A stretch of 13,069 bases of DNA, from the NCBI GenBank assembly GCA_036274645.1, contig DASUFH010000251.1, positions 1 to 13,069 on the forward strand, given 5' to 3'. How positions within the stretch are numbered: the stretch's first letter is position 1; every line of letters starts with the position of its first letter. The stretch is from DASUFH01 sp036274645. GTDB taxonomy: Bacteria > Acidobacteriota > Terriglobia > 20CM-2-55-15. Positions 1 through 6,880 of this stretch are shown piece after piece. The notes beneath the pieces were generated by a model that saw only the letters and a list, made by a program, of their open reading frames with translations, ran no database searches and was not told the origin of the DNA. The translations under genes were made by a program, and so were the position numbers.

Positions 1-516
1 CGCTTCGGGGAACCACTGGTCGTAACAGATAAGGACGGCGAATTTCAGTGGTCCCGCTTCGAAGATCCGATAGCCCAGGTTGCCGGACTCGAAGTAACTC
101 TGTTCGTAAAAATGCGGATCGTGCGGGATGTGAATCTTCCGGTAGGTTCCCAGCAGCGAGCCGTCCGCGCCGATGATCGCAGCGCTGTTGAAGTACCGGC
201 CCTGGTCTACTTCATAGATCGGCGCCACGATGATTACGCCGGTTTCCCGGGCGACCCGCGCCAGCGTCTTGATTGTCCGCCCGGGAATGGTTTCGGCCAG
301 CTTCTGGAAGTCGCCGTTTTCCTCGACGGGAAAGTACTTCGTCTGAAACAGTTCCTGGAGGCAGACCACCTTTGCGCCAAGTTTTGCCGCCTTGCGGATC
401 TTTGCGGCGGTGTTCTCGACATTGGCGGTCGGGTCATTCGAGACCCTTGTCTGGATGAGCGCAATGCGGACCACGTTCGAGTTTTGTTCCGGTTTTGCTG
501 CGAATGTCTTGGCCAT
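1..516 (-). CDS. Carbon-nitrogen hydrolase, N-carbamoylputrescine amidase-like (3' end outside window)
   Basis: Nitrilase-superfamily amidase; the closest match I recognise is AguB, which releases putrescine, CO2 and ammonia from N-carbamoylputrescine in the cytoplasm. 172 residues are visible from the ATG at 516; families of this type run to about 280-300, so roughly the C-terminal 40% is missing beyond base 1. The catalytic triad is complete: Glu55 in QELF, Lys127 in YRKIHIP, and Cys164 in ICYDQWFPE, the last motif being characteristic of the AguB branch. The first 14 or so residues (to QNSN) are an extension before the conserved VRIALIQTR strand. There is no good Shine-Dalgarno before the ATG, only AGG two bases away. 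It follows the SBP-OmpA gene after 76 bp. The first 24 codons and the 16 bases before the start recur in degraded form at 8763-8848, beside the E1-like gene, which suggests the hydrolase once followed that gene. Another amidase specificity in the superfamily is possible. Confidence 0.9.
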   Translation of the reverse strand, partial: MAKTFAAKPEQNSNVVRIALIQTRVSNDPTANVENTAAKIRKAAKLGAKVVCLQELFQTKYFPVEENGDFQKLAETIPGRTIKTLARVARETGVIIVAPIYEVDQGRYFNSAAIIGADGSLLGTYRKIHIPHDPHFYEQSYFESGNLGYRIFEAGPLKFAVLICYDQWFPEA

Positions 517-532
517 GGCCTAAATGCGCTAT
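445..532 (-). repeat. Direct repeat copy A: start of the hydrolase gene
   Basis: Read on the minus strand, this stretch begins TAGCGCATTTAGGCC and continues through hydrolase codons 1-24. It matches 8763-8848 in the same orientation: 54 of 72 bases identical over the 24 codons, and 13 of about 15 just before the start, by hand alignment. It is the intact copy, still joined to the rest of the hydrolase gene. Confidence 0.85.
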
Positions 533-592
533 CAACAGGAAGAAGAAAAGACAGCGTGCGGTTGCCCTGCCAGAGCCTCTGTTGGCCGGCGC

Positions 593-2305
593 TTACTTCT
601 GTTCCGGAGGATAGACGCTGATCTCCACCCTTCGGTTGAGCGCCTGATTTTCCGGCTGTGCCATGTCCGCCGGAACATCCCAACCCTTTCCTTCGATGCT
701 GAATTTGTTGGGATCGAATTTGTATTTGTCGATAAGCGCGCGCTTGATTGCTTCCGCGCGCGCAAGGCTCAGGTCGCGTACCGCCTGGACGGGGACTTTT
801 CCCTTCATGCTGGAGTCGGCATGCCCCTCAATGAGGATGACCGCGCGTTCGAACTGTCCGGAAAGACGGGCGACCTGCTCAAGGGTGGCGTCGACATTCG
901 GATCGTAGAGTTTACCGGCAATGGGTTTGTCGAATTCGTTTCGAGCCGGCTCGTAGGGGTTCGCCGAATTCGGAAAGAAATTGATGCGAATGGTCTGCGT
1001 AAGGATCGGCGCTTCCGCTGGCATTTTTCGATAACTTGCGGGCGTGAACGAAGTCTGACTTTCGTCGGCCTGATGCGCGAAAGCCCCCTTTTTCTGAAGA
1101 GCCTGGATGGCCGAGAAGTCCATGACCTGATCGAATTGGACCGGAGCGCTGATGCGCCCCAGCTCGCGATACACGTAGGCGGCGCCCTTCCATGTTCGCT
1201 CGAAATTGGTGGGATTTGACGCGTTCAGAAAGAACTGAACGTTTTCCGGGAAATTGGTCAGGTGCGAATCGTTGCGCATCGACATGACTTCATCGGGTTT
1301 CATTCCGAAGGCGTCCGCCATCCATTTTGCCGGCTCTTCGGGCTTTTCCCTGACCATGTCCATGCCTTCGAAGATCCCTGCAATCAGTCCTTCCACGACG
1401 TCTGGATGATCCTTGGCGAAGTCCGCGCGAACGGCGTAAACATCCGCGATGAGCTTGTTCGCGTCAGCGGTGCTGGAAAGGATGCGCGTCCCGGCCACAC
1501 GTTCGGTGATGTTATAGATATCCGGCGCCCACGATACGCAGGCGTCCACTTTCTTGTCCGCGACGAACGCGGCGGCGGCCTCAAAGGCGGTGGCCGTGTA
1601 TTTGACCTTGACGTCGCTGGGGCGAAGGCCCGCGGAGAGGAGGAGCGAGTTCAGGTAGTATTCGCTGGGAGAATTCTGCGCCAGGGTGATCGTCTTCCCC
1701 TTGAGGTCACTGACGGACTTGATGGTGTTCCGAACCACGATTCCATCGCCGCCGCTCGACCAGTCGATCTGTTGCATGATGCGTGGAGATGTCCGGGAAT
1801 CGCGTCCAAGTTCGGGCGCGAAAAGGGTCATCATATCCACGGTGCCCCACAACGTCTGAACTTCTCCGGCAGCGAAGGCGTCGCGAGCGACGACCGGGTC
1901 GTCCATCAGCACCATTTCAACTTTGAAGCCGTACTTCTTTGAGAACACGCTGTCCGCGTTCGGCTTCGTGCCGTGATTCGCCGCGATAACCGGAAGCCAT
2001 CCTCCCCATACGTTGTAGGAAAAGCGCAGGATCTTCTGGTTCGGATCCCACTTGTACTGGCTGACACCCTTGACCGCTGGCAGCTTGTCGCCAGGGACGT
2101 ACTTGTATTCGCTGACCGTGGTGACGCCTTTCGTGTCGGGCGCTTCAGTCTGGGCTTCTCCCTCCGCGGTCGTGTCGGATGAGCCCCCGCCACCCAATCC
2201 TCCCCTTTTTTTGATGACGTAGACGCCGGTGGCTATCAGGCCAAGGATGAGAAAAGTCGAGATTAACTTGCCTGCAAAGGTGAGGCGTGCCCTTTCTTCA
2301 GCCAT
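593..2305 (-). CDS. Membrane-anchored ABC solute-binding protein fused to an OmpA peptidoglycan-binding domain
   Basis: 570 residues. A hydrophobic segment at 11-31 is followed by a Gly/Ser-rich linker to about residue 65. Residues ~92-400 resemble NMT1/SsuA/TauA-type periplasmic binding proteins (FSYNVWGGWLPV, then a KSVSDLKGKTITLAQ strand). Residues ~437-566 are an OmpA C-terminal domain: Asp497 in EGHAD and Arg516 in LSLARAEA match the diaminopimelate-binding Asp and Arg of OmpA, and NRRVEI closes the fold. It probably presents a ligand to the permease and ATPase at 6877-8522 while holding the cell wall; nitrate, sulfonates, pyrimidines and other ligands are all possible. It is the last gene of the module, 24 bp after pspA, with a strong AAGGAG seven bases before the ATG. 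Oddly, KKR follows the hydrophobic segment, so the positive-inside rule does not favour a periplasmic C-terminus, although both domains require one. Confidence 0.9.
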   Translation of the reverse strand: MAEERARLTFAGKLISTFLILGLIATGVYVIKKRGGLGGGGSSDTTAEGEAQTEAPDTKGVTTVSEYKYVPGDKLPAVKGVSQYKWDPNQKILRFSYNVWGGWLPVIAANHGTKPNADSVFSKKYGFKVEMVLMDDPVVARDAFAAGEVQTLWGTVDMMTLFAPELGRDSRTSPRIMQQIDWSSGGDGIVVRNTIKSVSDLKGKTITLAQNSPSEYYLNSLLLSAGLRPSDVKVKYTATAFEAAAAFVADKKVDACVSWAPDIYNITERVAGTRILSSTADANKLIADVYAVRADFAKDHPDVVEGLIAGIFEGMDMVREKPEEPAKWMADAFGMKPDEVMSMRNDSHLTNFPENVQFFLNASNPTNFERTWKGAAYVYRELGRISAPVQFDQVMDFSAIQALQKKGAFAHQADESQTSFTPASYRKMPAEAPILTQTIRINFFPNSANPYEPARNEFDKPIAGKLYDPNVDATLEQVARLSGQFERAVILIEGHADSSMKGKVPVQAVRDLSLARAEAIKRALIDKYKFDPNKFSIEGKGWDVPADMAQPENQALNRRVEISVYPPEQK

Positions 2306-2312
2306 CGTTCAA

Positions 2313-2318
2313 CTCCTT
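2313..2318 (-). promoter_or_regulatory. Strong Shine-Dalgarno for the SBP-OmpA gene
   Basis: AAGGAG on the minus strand, seven bases before the ATG at 2305, in the 24 bp gap after pspA. It is the best ribosome site in the module, which fits a solute-binding protein made in excess over its permease. Confidence 0.8.
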
Positions 2319-2329
2319 CGATTCTGCGT

Positions 2330-3073
2330 TCAGCTCTTTTGCGTCGGACCGATCTCTTTGGCGGCAGCGGACCCTTCCACCGTCGCGGGTGACTGAATGC
2401 CCTGGCTCGCGAGAAATTCGGCAAGCGCCGCCTGTTCGAGCGCCTTTCTCTCGTTCTCCTTTTCCATGACCTTATCCATGTCAACCAGATCCGCTGCGAC
2501 GCGAGCTTTGCCTGCAGATTGCTCGTAGCGCTTGGCAAGGACTTCTTCGACGGTCTTCATGGAATCTCCCAGATCTCCCACTTTGAAGGCCACACTGCCG
2601 AGCGCTGCCGCGGCTTCTGCCTGAGCTTCCTTGATCTTTACCTGGGAAAGCTGCTTCTGCAGTCTTCCGATCTTCTCTTCGAATTCCTTCTGGCTCAGTC
2701 TGGCCTGCCGCAGGTTTCCCTGATAGGCGTTCTCCGTTTCCTGAAGTTCACTCGTGTCTGTGGAGAGGTCTGTCTTAAGTTCCTGTAACTCACGGGCCAG
2801 AGCGCCTGCCAGTTCCATATTGCCCGCCTGATGGTTCGCCAGAATTCTCCGTTCGAGCTCCTGGGCTCGGGCGGTTTTGGATTTGATCTGGCTCTTCAGA
2901 CGCTCTGCGACTCCGGCCATTTGCGCCAGGGCAAGGTTGTACTGCGCCATTTTGTCGCGAAACTCCTGGCGAGCCGCTTCCATTAACGCTTCGGGATTGC
3001 GTTCTTCCAGTCCACTGATGAACAGGCTGAGAAATCCCCTCAATAGTCTGCTCAGACGGCCCATAGCTGCCAT
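2330..3073 (-). CDS. PspA/IM30 (Vipp1) family membrane-remodelling protein
   Basis: 247 residues, close to the usual 220-260 for the family. Residues ~5-20 form an amphipathic helix (GRLSRLLRGFLSLF), the part that inserts into stressed membranes in known PspA and Vipp1. A Glu-rich turn (EERNPEAL) leads to a long coiled coil from ~30 to 155, then further helices to ~220 and a disordered tail. PspA and Vipp1 belong to the ESCRT-III superfamily and polymerise on the inner membrane to stabilise or remodel it. The ATG at 3073 is chosen because GAGG lies five bases upstream; ATG 3064 is an alternative. No PspF, PspB or PspC gene is visible, so control is not the enteric Psp circuit. Its neighbours are the AAA ATPase system and the OmpA-fused binding protein, so it is probably a specialised paralogue rather than the housekeeping copy. 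Confidence 0.88.
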   Translation of the reverse strand: MAAMGRLSRLLRGFLSLFISGLEERNPEALMEAARQEFRDKMAQYNLALAQMAGVAERLKSQIKSKTARAQELERRILANHQAGNMELAGALARELQELKTDLSTDTSELQETENAYQGNLRQARLSQKEFEEKIGRLQKQLSQVKIKEAQAEAAAALGSVAFKVGDLGDSMKTVEEVLAKRYEQSAGKARVAADLVDMDKVMEKENERKALEQAALAEFLASQGIQSPATVEGSAAAKEIGPTQKS

Positions 3074-3078
3074 AAACG

Positions 3079-3082
3079 CCTC
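3079..3082 (-). promoter_or_regulatory. Shine-Dalgarno for the pspA-family gene
   Basis: GAGG on the minus strand, five bases before the ATG at 3073. It favours that start over the in-frame ATG nine bases further in. Confidence 0.55.
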
Positions 3083-3114
3083 AATTCATGATTCCTGTCG
3101 GATAAAAGAAATGC

Positions 3115-3143
3115 ATTCTAGACTAGTTCCGTAGCAAGTTAAA
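3115..3143 (-). promoter_or_regulatory. Candidate sigma70-type promoter inside the module
   Basis: In the 88 bp gap before the pspA-family gene, the minus strand reads TTTAAC, 17 bases, TAGAAT. The -10 box matches five of six consensus bases and the -35 box three of six. This is the only gap of note in an otherwise overlapping gene chain, and the region is AT-rich relative to its surroundings. It could drive pspA and SBP-OmpA separately from the upstream genes. Confidence 0.35.
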
Positions 3144-3161
3144 GAAACGGCCCGAAATAGC

Positions 3162-3701
3162 CTACACAACGGTCCCCTGATAACGGGTAATCCAGCGCGT
3201 CGGTTGAAAATCCGGAATCGCCAGCGGGAGGAGTAACCCCTGTCCGGACTTCCAGAAGCTGCGGAAGGGGCGCTTGGCCCCCGTCTTGTAAAAGTGTCGA
3301 AGGTACGCAAAGTCGCAAACCGCAAAGTCGGATACCCACTGGTCGAGGTCGAAAATGCCGGCATCATGAAAAAGCTGGAGACTGTAACGGCAAGCCTCGC
3401 GTTCATAGGCTTCGAGGGCTTGTAGTCTCTCGTCGGAAGGGTTCTGCTGCGCTTCCGAGCCGATGCGGCGCGCGTACTCGGACAGGTTCCACTGCACCGT
3501 ATGACCGAAAAGATGCGCAATGATGAAGACGGCGTTCTCGATGTCATTGGCATAGTCGACATGGATCTCGCTGCCGTCCAGATCGCCGGTGAAAGGATCG
3601 GGCACATCCTTGATGATGACGGGCACGCCGTAGCGCGTTTCGATATAGGGCTCGAGAGTGTTGAATACTTCCCGAAGCCGTTCTTCAGAAGGCGGGCGCA
3701 T
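3162..3701 (-). CDS. Metallopeptidase-like protein with a degenerate HxxGH motif, function unknown
   Basis: 179 residues, no signal peptide or membrane segment. After the strand-like IHVDYANDIENAVFIIA comes HLFGH (His63, His67), which has the form of the zinc motif HExxH but with Leu64 where the catalytic Glu should be. About 30 residues later, AYEREACRYS (Glu100) resembles the third-ligand helix of ImmA/IrrE-type (M78) peptidases, where a Glu lies near an Ala-containing helix. I infer a gluzincin-like fold that may bind metal but has lost, or replaced, the general base. The C-terminal third is aromatic and unfamiliar. Its start lies 17 bases inside the previous gene, with no clear Shine-Dalgarno, so translation is probably coupled. 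It precedes the pspA-family gene by 88 bp. The assignment to a peptidase fold is tentative; the reading frame itself looks sound. Confidence 0.7.
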   Translation of the reverse strand: MRPPSEERLREVFNTLEPYIETRYGVPVIIKDVPDPFTGDLDGSEIHVDYANDIENAVFIIAHLFGHTVQWNLSEYARRIGSEAQQNPSDERLQALEAYEREACRYSLQLFHDAGIFDLDQWVSDFAVCDFAYLRHFYKTGAKRPFRSFWKSGQGLLLPLAIPDFQPTRWITRYQGTVV

Positions 3702-4296
3702 CGTCGTCGATGGAGATTACCGGTTTGTCTATCAGGTAGCCCACGGCCAGCGCCATATCCTTTTCGCGCTTGCGTTTCCTCTCACGCCAGTCCTTCCAGT
3801 CCTTCTCCTCTTCGGCAAGGCTTCGTTCCAGTTGCTGGATTTCGGCACGCTTCGCCGCAACCCAGCGCTCGCGTTTTTTTCTGATGGACTCTGCGAAAGC
3901 GTCGAGAGCCTGATCGCACGAAATAGCCTCTTTGATTACCCCGGCGACATCGACCTTTTCGGCGGCGAGCGCCGCCAGCAGCTCATGCTGGATTTCGTTC
4001 CTGCTTTTCCCGCGAAAACGATCGTTTTCGAGAAATTGAATAACCCGGTCCACCGACCAGGCGGGGGAAGAGGAGATGCCGGCGGTCTTGTAAACATCAT
4101 CGAACGAAATCGATAACTCGGAAGGGGCCTCTGCCAGCTTTTGAATTCCGGTCACCTGGACTGTCATGATCAGTTCCGACAAGGTGACCGCGCGCGTCCG
4201 CACTTTGATTGGCGGCGAATTGGCATCCGGATCACGCGAGAGCTCCAGAATTCCCAGACGATCGCCGAGCTTACGCAACATGGAAAGAAGATTCAT
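3685..4296 (-). CDS. Charged helical protein of the AAA/PspA module, function unknown
   Basis: 203 residues from the ATG at 4296. That start is chosen because it forms an ATGA overlap with the stop of the AAA gene and has GGAGA upstream; a longer reading to 4392 would run far into the AAA gene. No family recognised. Residues 1-70 may hold a small beta-containing domain (KVRTRAVTLSELIMTVQVTG). Residues ~80-130 look helical (VDRVIQFLENDRFRGKSR). Residues ~135-180 are a highly charged helix (RKKRERWVAAKR, then EEEKDWKDWRERKRKREKD), probably a coiled coil. The tail is acidic (ISIDDDAPAF). No membrane segment or signal peptide is present, so it is probably cytoplasmic. An adaptor or assembly partner of the AAA ATPase is a guess from gene order only. 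Confidence 0.75.
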   Translation of the reverse strand: MNLLSMLRKLGDRLGILELSRDPDANSPPIKVRTRAVTLSELIMTVQVTGIQKLAEAPSELSISFDDVYKTAGISSSPAWSVDRVIQFLENDRFRGKSRNEIQHELLAALAAEKVDVAGVIKEAISCDQALDAFAESIRKKRERWVAAKRAEIQQLERSLAEEEKDWKDWRERKRKREKDMALAVGYLIDKPVISIDDDAPAF

Positions 4297-6026
4297 GACT
4301 GGACAAATCTCCTGTTGGTCTCGATGCGGCGTTCGATCTCTTCGGGGTCGAGGTCGCGATATTGCGGAGGCAGAAAGCGGGAGTCTGTGCACTCCTTCAC
4401 CGCAACAAGATCCATGTACTCGAGCTTCCGCGTGTGCGCGTTCGGCCGGACTTCCGAAAAAACGCGGGCCAGAATGTCCTTGAGGGGCGGGCGCGGTTCT
4501 GCGGAAAGCTCATGAATGCGCAGCGTGCGAACCAGTATTCCTTCGATTTCGTTCCCGCCGAGGACGACGTTTTCCGGTAGTGGGGGAATATCGTCGTTGC
4601 CGACAGGAAATTTCAGTTTCCGTGCGACAGCTAACAACAGCCCCCGAGTCTCTTCGCTGGTTTGAGGAGGGAAGAGCGGAATGTGCACGTCCAGTCGGCC
4701 CTGGCGCTTGAGATCGACTTCGAGCAGATCCGGCCGCGATGTTGCAAAGACCCACACAATGCGGCCGCGGTTCCGGGTGTCGGACATTTCCTTGGCGAGC
4801 ATCGCGTAGACGCGGCCGGAGAGCCCACTGTCGCTGTCCTCTCCGCCACGTTTTCCGGCGGCCTGATCCGCTTCGTCGACAAACACGACAACCTGGCCCA
4901 GCGCGTGAAGTACAGAGAAGATCTTTTCCAGGTTCGATTCCGTGGCGCCCACCCACCGGTCCCGGAAGTTCTTGAAAACGACACACGGGATGCCCAGCTC
5001 TCCCGCCCAACACTGCACGATGAACGTCTTGCCCGTTCCGATCCGCCCGGTAATGAGATATCCCATCGGGAGCGCGTTCAGCAGGCCGCGGCGCAGCAGT
5101 TCCGAATCCTCACGGAGCCAGGACTTCACGGCGTCGTGGCCCGCAACCTGGTCGAGCGTGAAGGGGGACTCGAGAAATTCCATCAGGTCCTGGCACTCTT
5201 TCTCGATCTGTTCCTTCTTCATGCGGAGGAGCCATGCCGCCGTAATGTCCCGGTCGTTGTTGAGCGCTGTGGACAGAACTTTTTGAGCGCCGGCGCGGCT
5301 CAGCCCGGTCAGGCGGCGCGCAAGTATCTCGATGGATACTTCGCACCTCGAAGGCAACTGGGGCAACTGGGTCGCAATCAACGTCCGCAGGTAGTCCAGC
5401 ATTTCGTTTTCGTCCGGCAAGGGAATCTTCAGCGCCGCGACGTGCGGGTTTTCCGTGACCAGTCGGCTCAGGTCATGAAGTCCTTCGGAAAGAAGAACCG
5501 TTACGATATTCGATTGCAGGATGGCCGGATCGTTGGCCCAACCCAGAACCTTGACGATATTGGCGCTGAATGGACCGCTCAGTTGAATCGCGTCCCCGCG
5601 CGGCACAACGAATTCCGCGAAATCGATGACCACGGCGATCGTGTGCGGCGCCGAGTCTCTGCCACGGACAGCCTGCAGATTCAGCGTGCGCAGAAGGTAC
5701 CTGTCGATCAATTCGAGCGCCGGTCCCGGTTCCCGCGTTTGCGCCATCAGGGCGTCTTTCCCGAGCGCCTGCTGCAGCCATTCGCCCCAGTCCTCTCCGC
5801 CCTTCGTCAGGCGGATGCCGCGGCCTCGATCGTACTCAATGACGACTTCGTAGTTTTCGAACATGACGTCGCGCAGAAATGCTTTCACCGACATCAGCCG
5901 CCGGTTTCCGGAGTGTTCGAGGCTGACCACATCGAAGATATTGCCGTGGATCAGGAACTGGGCAACGGATCCGGACTTGAACAGGTCACGCATTTGTTCG
6001 GCCCAGCCCGGCAAGCGATCGCTCAT
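4293..6026 (-). CDS. Classical AAA ATPase with an N-terminal degenerate AAA-like region
   Basis: 577 residues from the ATG at 6026, which overlaps the previous stop as ATGA and has GGGGA upstream. The C-terminal half is an intact AAA module: Walker A GRIGTGKT (327-334), pore loop 1 RWVG (357-360), Walker B VVVFVDEAD (379-387), sensor 1 region VFATSRPD (426-433), where the usual Asn is Ser, and two Arg fingers in RQGRLD (Arg441, Arg444). The Trp-Val-Gly pore loop resembles those of Vps4, katanin and other substrate-threading AAA proteins. The N-terminal ~270 residues begin with FLIHGNIFDVV and contain TIAVVIDFAEF, which looks like a Walker B strand with no Walker A before it; I read it as an inactive AAA domain, as in Ycf46-like or tandem AAA proteins. 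It probably remodels a protein polymer or complex at the membrane; the PspA-family product nearby is the obvious candidate substrate, by analogy with Vps4 and ESCRT-III. Confidence 0.9.
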   Translation of the reverse strand: MSDRLPGWAEQMRDLFKSGSVAQFLIHGNIFDVVSLEHSGNRRLMSVKAFLRDVMFENYEVVIEYDRGRGIRLTKGGEDWGEWLQQALGKDALMAQTREPGPALELIDRYLLRTLNLQAVRGRDSAPHTIAVVIDFAEFVVPRGDAIQLSGPFSANIVKVLGWANDPAILQSNIVTVLLSEGLHDLSRLVTENPHVAALKIPLPDENEMLDYLRTLIATQLPQLPSRCEVSIEILARRLTGLSRAGAQKVLSTALNNDRDITAAWLLRMKKEQIEKECQDLMEFLESPFTLDQVAGHDAVKSWLREDSELLRRGLLNALPMGYLITGRIGTGKTFIVQCWAGELGIPCVVFKNFRDRWVGATESNLEKIFSVLHALGQVVVFVDEADQAAGKRGGEDSDSGLSGRVYAMLAKEMSDTRNRGRIVWVFATSRPDLLEVDLKRQGRLDVHIPLFPPQTSEETRGLLLAVARKLKFPVGNDDIPPLPENVVLGGNEIEGILVRTLRIHELSAEPRPPLKDILARVFSEVRPNAHTRKLEYMDLVAVKECTDSRFLPPQYRDLDPEEIERRIETNRRFVQS

Positions 6027-6880
6027 TGGGATTCCCCGGCTTTCTGAACAACGAGAGGTGGAGGATCGACCAGAAGATCCTCCATGGCTCCGTATATCTT
6101 CTGCTGATCTCTGATCCACTGATTGGTGCTGCCCAGCGTCGTTGTCACCTGATCGATTCTTTGTGACACTGCTTCCGGATCCGTCGAAAGGATCGCCTGC
6201 TCGCGCAGCAGTTCCACCTGTTCCTGGATGCGCGTCAACTCTGCGTCCAGAAAGGCGAGCTTCTCTGCCGCCTCCTTCTTCTTTTCCTTTCGCTGCTGAA
6301 GAATATCGATTTGTGAACTCAAGCTCTTTCGCAAGTCCTCATTGATTGAAGGCTGTTCCAGTTGCTGCTGCAGCTTGTCGATCCGCTCTTTCAGTTGCGC
6401 TGCCTGCTCCGGAGAATTTGCGGCGTCGCGCACGATCTTGCGGATGGATTCCTGGGTCAGCAACAGGCTGAGATAGATCCACACCAGCCGGCCCAGGCCT
6501 TCCTGCTGTTCATTGAGGCCGGGCGATCCGGCCGCGCTGCGGGACTGTTGTTCCAGGATTCCCTGACAGCGGGCTTCAAGCGCGCGATAGCGTTGCTGAT
6601 CCGCGGGCGAAAGCTGGGTGATGAGCGAATACACCCTCTTTTGCCAGTTTCGGAGCTCGCCGGACAATCGATCGCCGACTACCAGATTCTGAAAGCGAGG
6701 GTTCGTCCCGAGCCACGCCAGATACCCGAGCTCGCATCCGGCGCCCACAAGCCAGAATCCGGGGTTCAGGAGGCCGAGGAAGCCGAAGATGCCCAGCCCG
6801 ATCCAGTTGGGAGGGATGAACATCCCCGCCGGTCGGGCGTTGAATGCAGCCCGGATGTAGTCCCACAGGTTCGGTTTCAT
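6023..6880 (-). CDS. Membrane-hairpin coiled-coil protein, function unknown
   Basis: 285 residues, family not recognised. Residues ~27-57 form a hydrophobic hairpin of two closely spaced segments (IGLGIFGFLGLLNPGFWLVG, then LGYLAWLG) with an Asn-Pro-Gly turn. This could be a re-entrant or wedge-type membrane anchor. A short hydrophobic patch follows at ~131-142 (LVWIYLSLLL). From ~160 to 262 the chain is a Gln/Glu/Lys-rich coiled coil broken at SINEDL. The layout of a membrane element followed by long coiled coils resembles membrane-shaping or tethering proteins. It overlaps the ABC ATPase gene upstream and the AAA gene downstream by ATGA at both ends, so it is likely made with both. I infer that it anchors or recruits the AAA ATPase or the PspA-family protein to the inner membrane near the transporter. 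Confidence 0.8.
   Translation of the reverse strand: MKPNLWDYIRAAFNARPAGMFIPPNWIGLGIFGFLGLLNPGFWLVGAGCELGYLAWLGTNPRFQNLVVGDRLSGELRNWQKRVYSLITQLSPADQQRYRALEARCQGILEQQSRSAAGSPGLNEQQEGLGRLVWIYLSLLLTQESIRKIVRDAANSPEQAAQLKERIDKLQQQLEQPSINEDLRKSLSSQIDILQQRKEKKKEAAEKLAFLDAELTRIQEQVELLREQAILSTDPEAVSQRIDQVTTTLGSTNQWIRDQQKIYGAMEDLLVDPPPLVVQKAGESQ

Noticed and set aside
555..592. Hairpin CAGAG/CTCTG after the SBP-OmpA gene, as a terminator
   Set aside because: The loop would be a single base, the stem is short, and the pyrimidine-rich tail is separated from it by over ten bases.
3118..3128. TCTAGACTAGT, resembling cloning sites for two restriction enzymes
   Set aside because: It lies in natural-looking sequence with no vector similarity; chance is sufficient.
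3128..3160. Sigma54-type promoter before the pspA-family gene (a TTGCT is present)
   Set aside because: Known enteric pspA promoters use sigma54, but the nearest upstream GG is 15 bases from the GC here, not the required 10.
4662..6047. Long plus-strand open frame of 461 codons opposite the AAA gene
   Set aside because: Its translation has no recognisable domain, and the opposite strand carries an intact AAA ATPase with all motifs.
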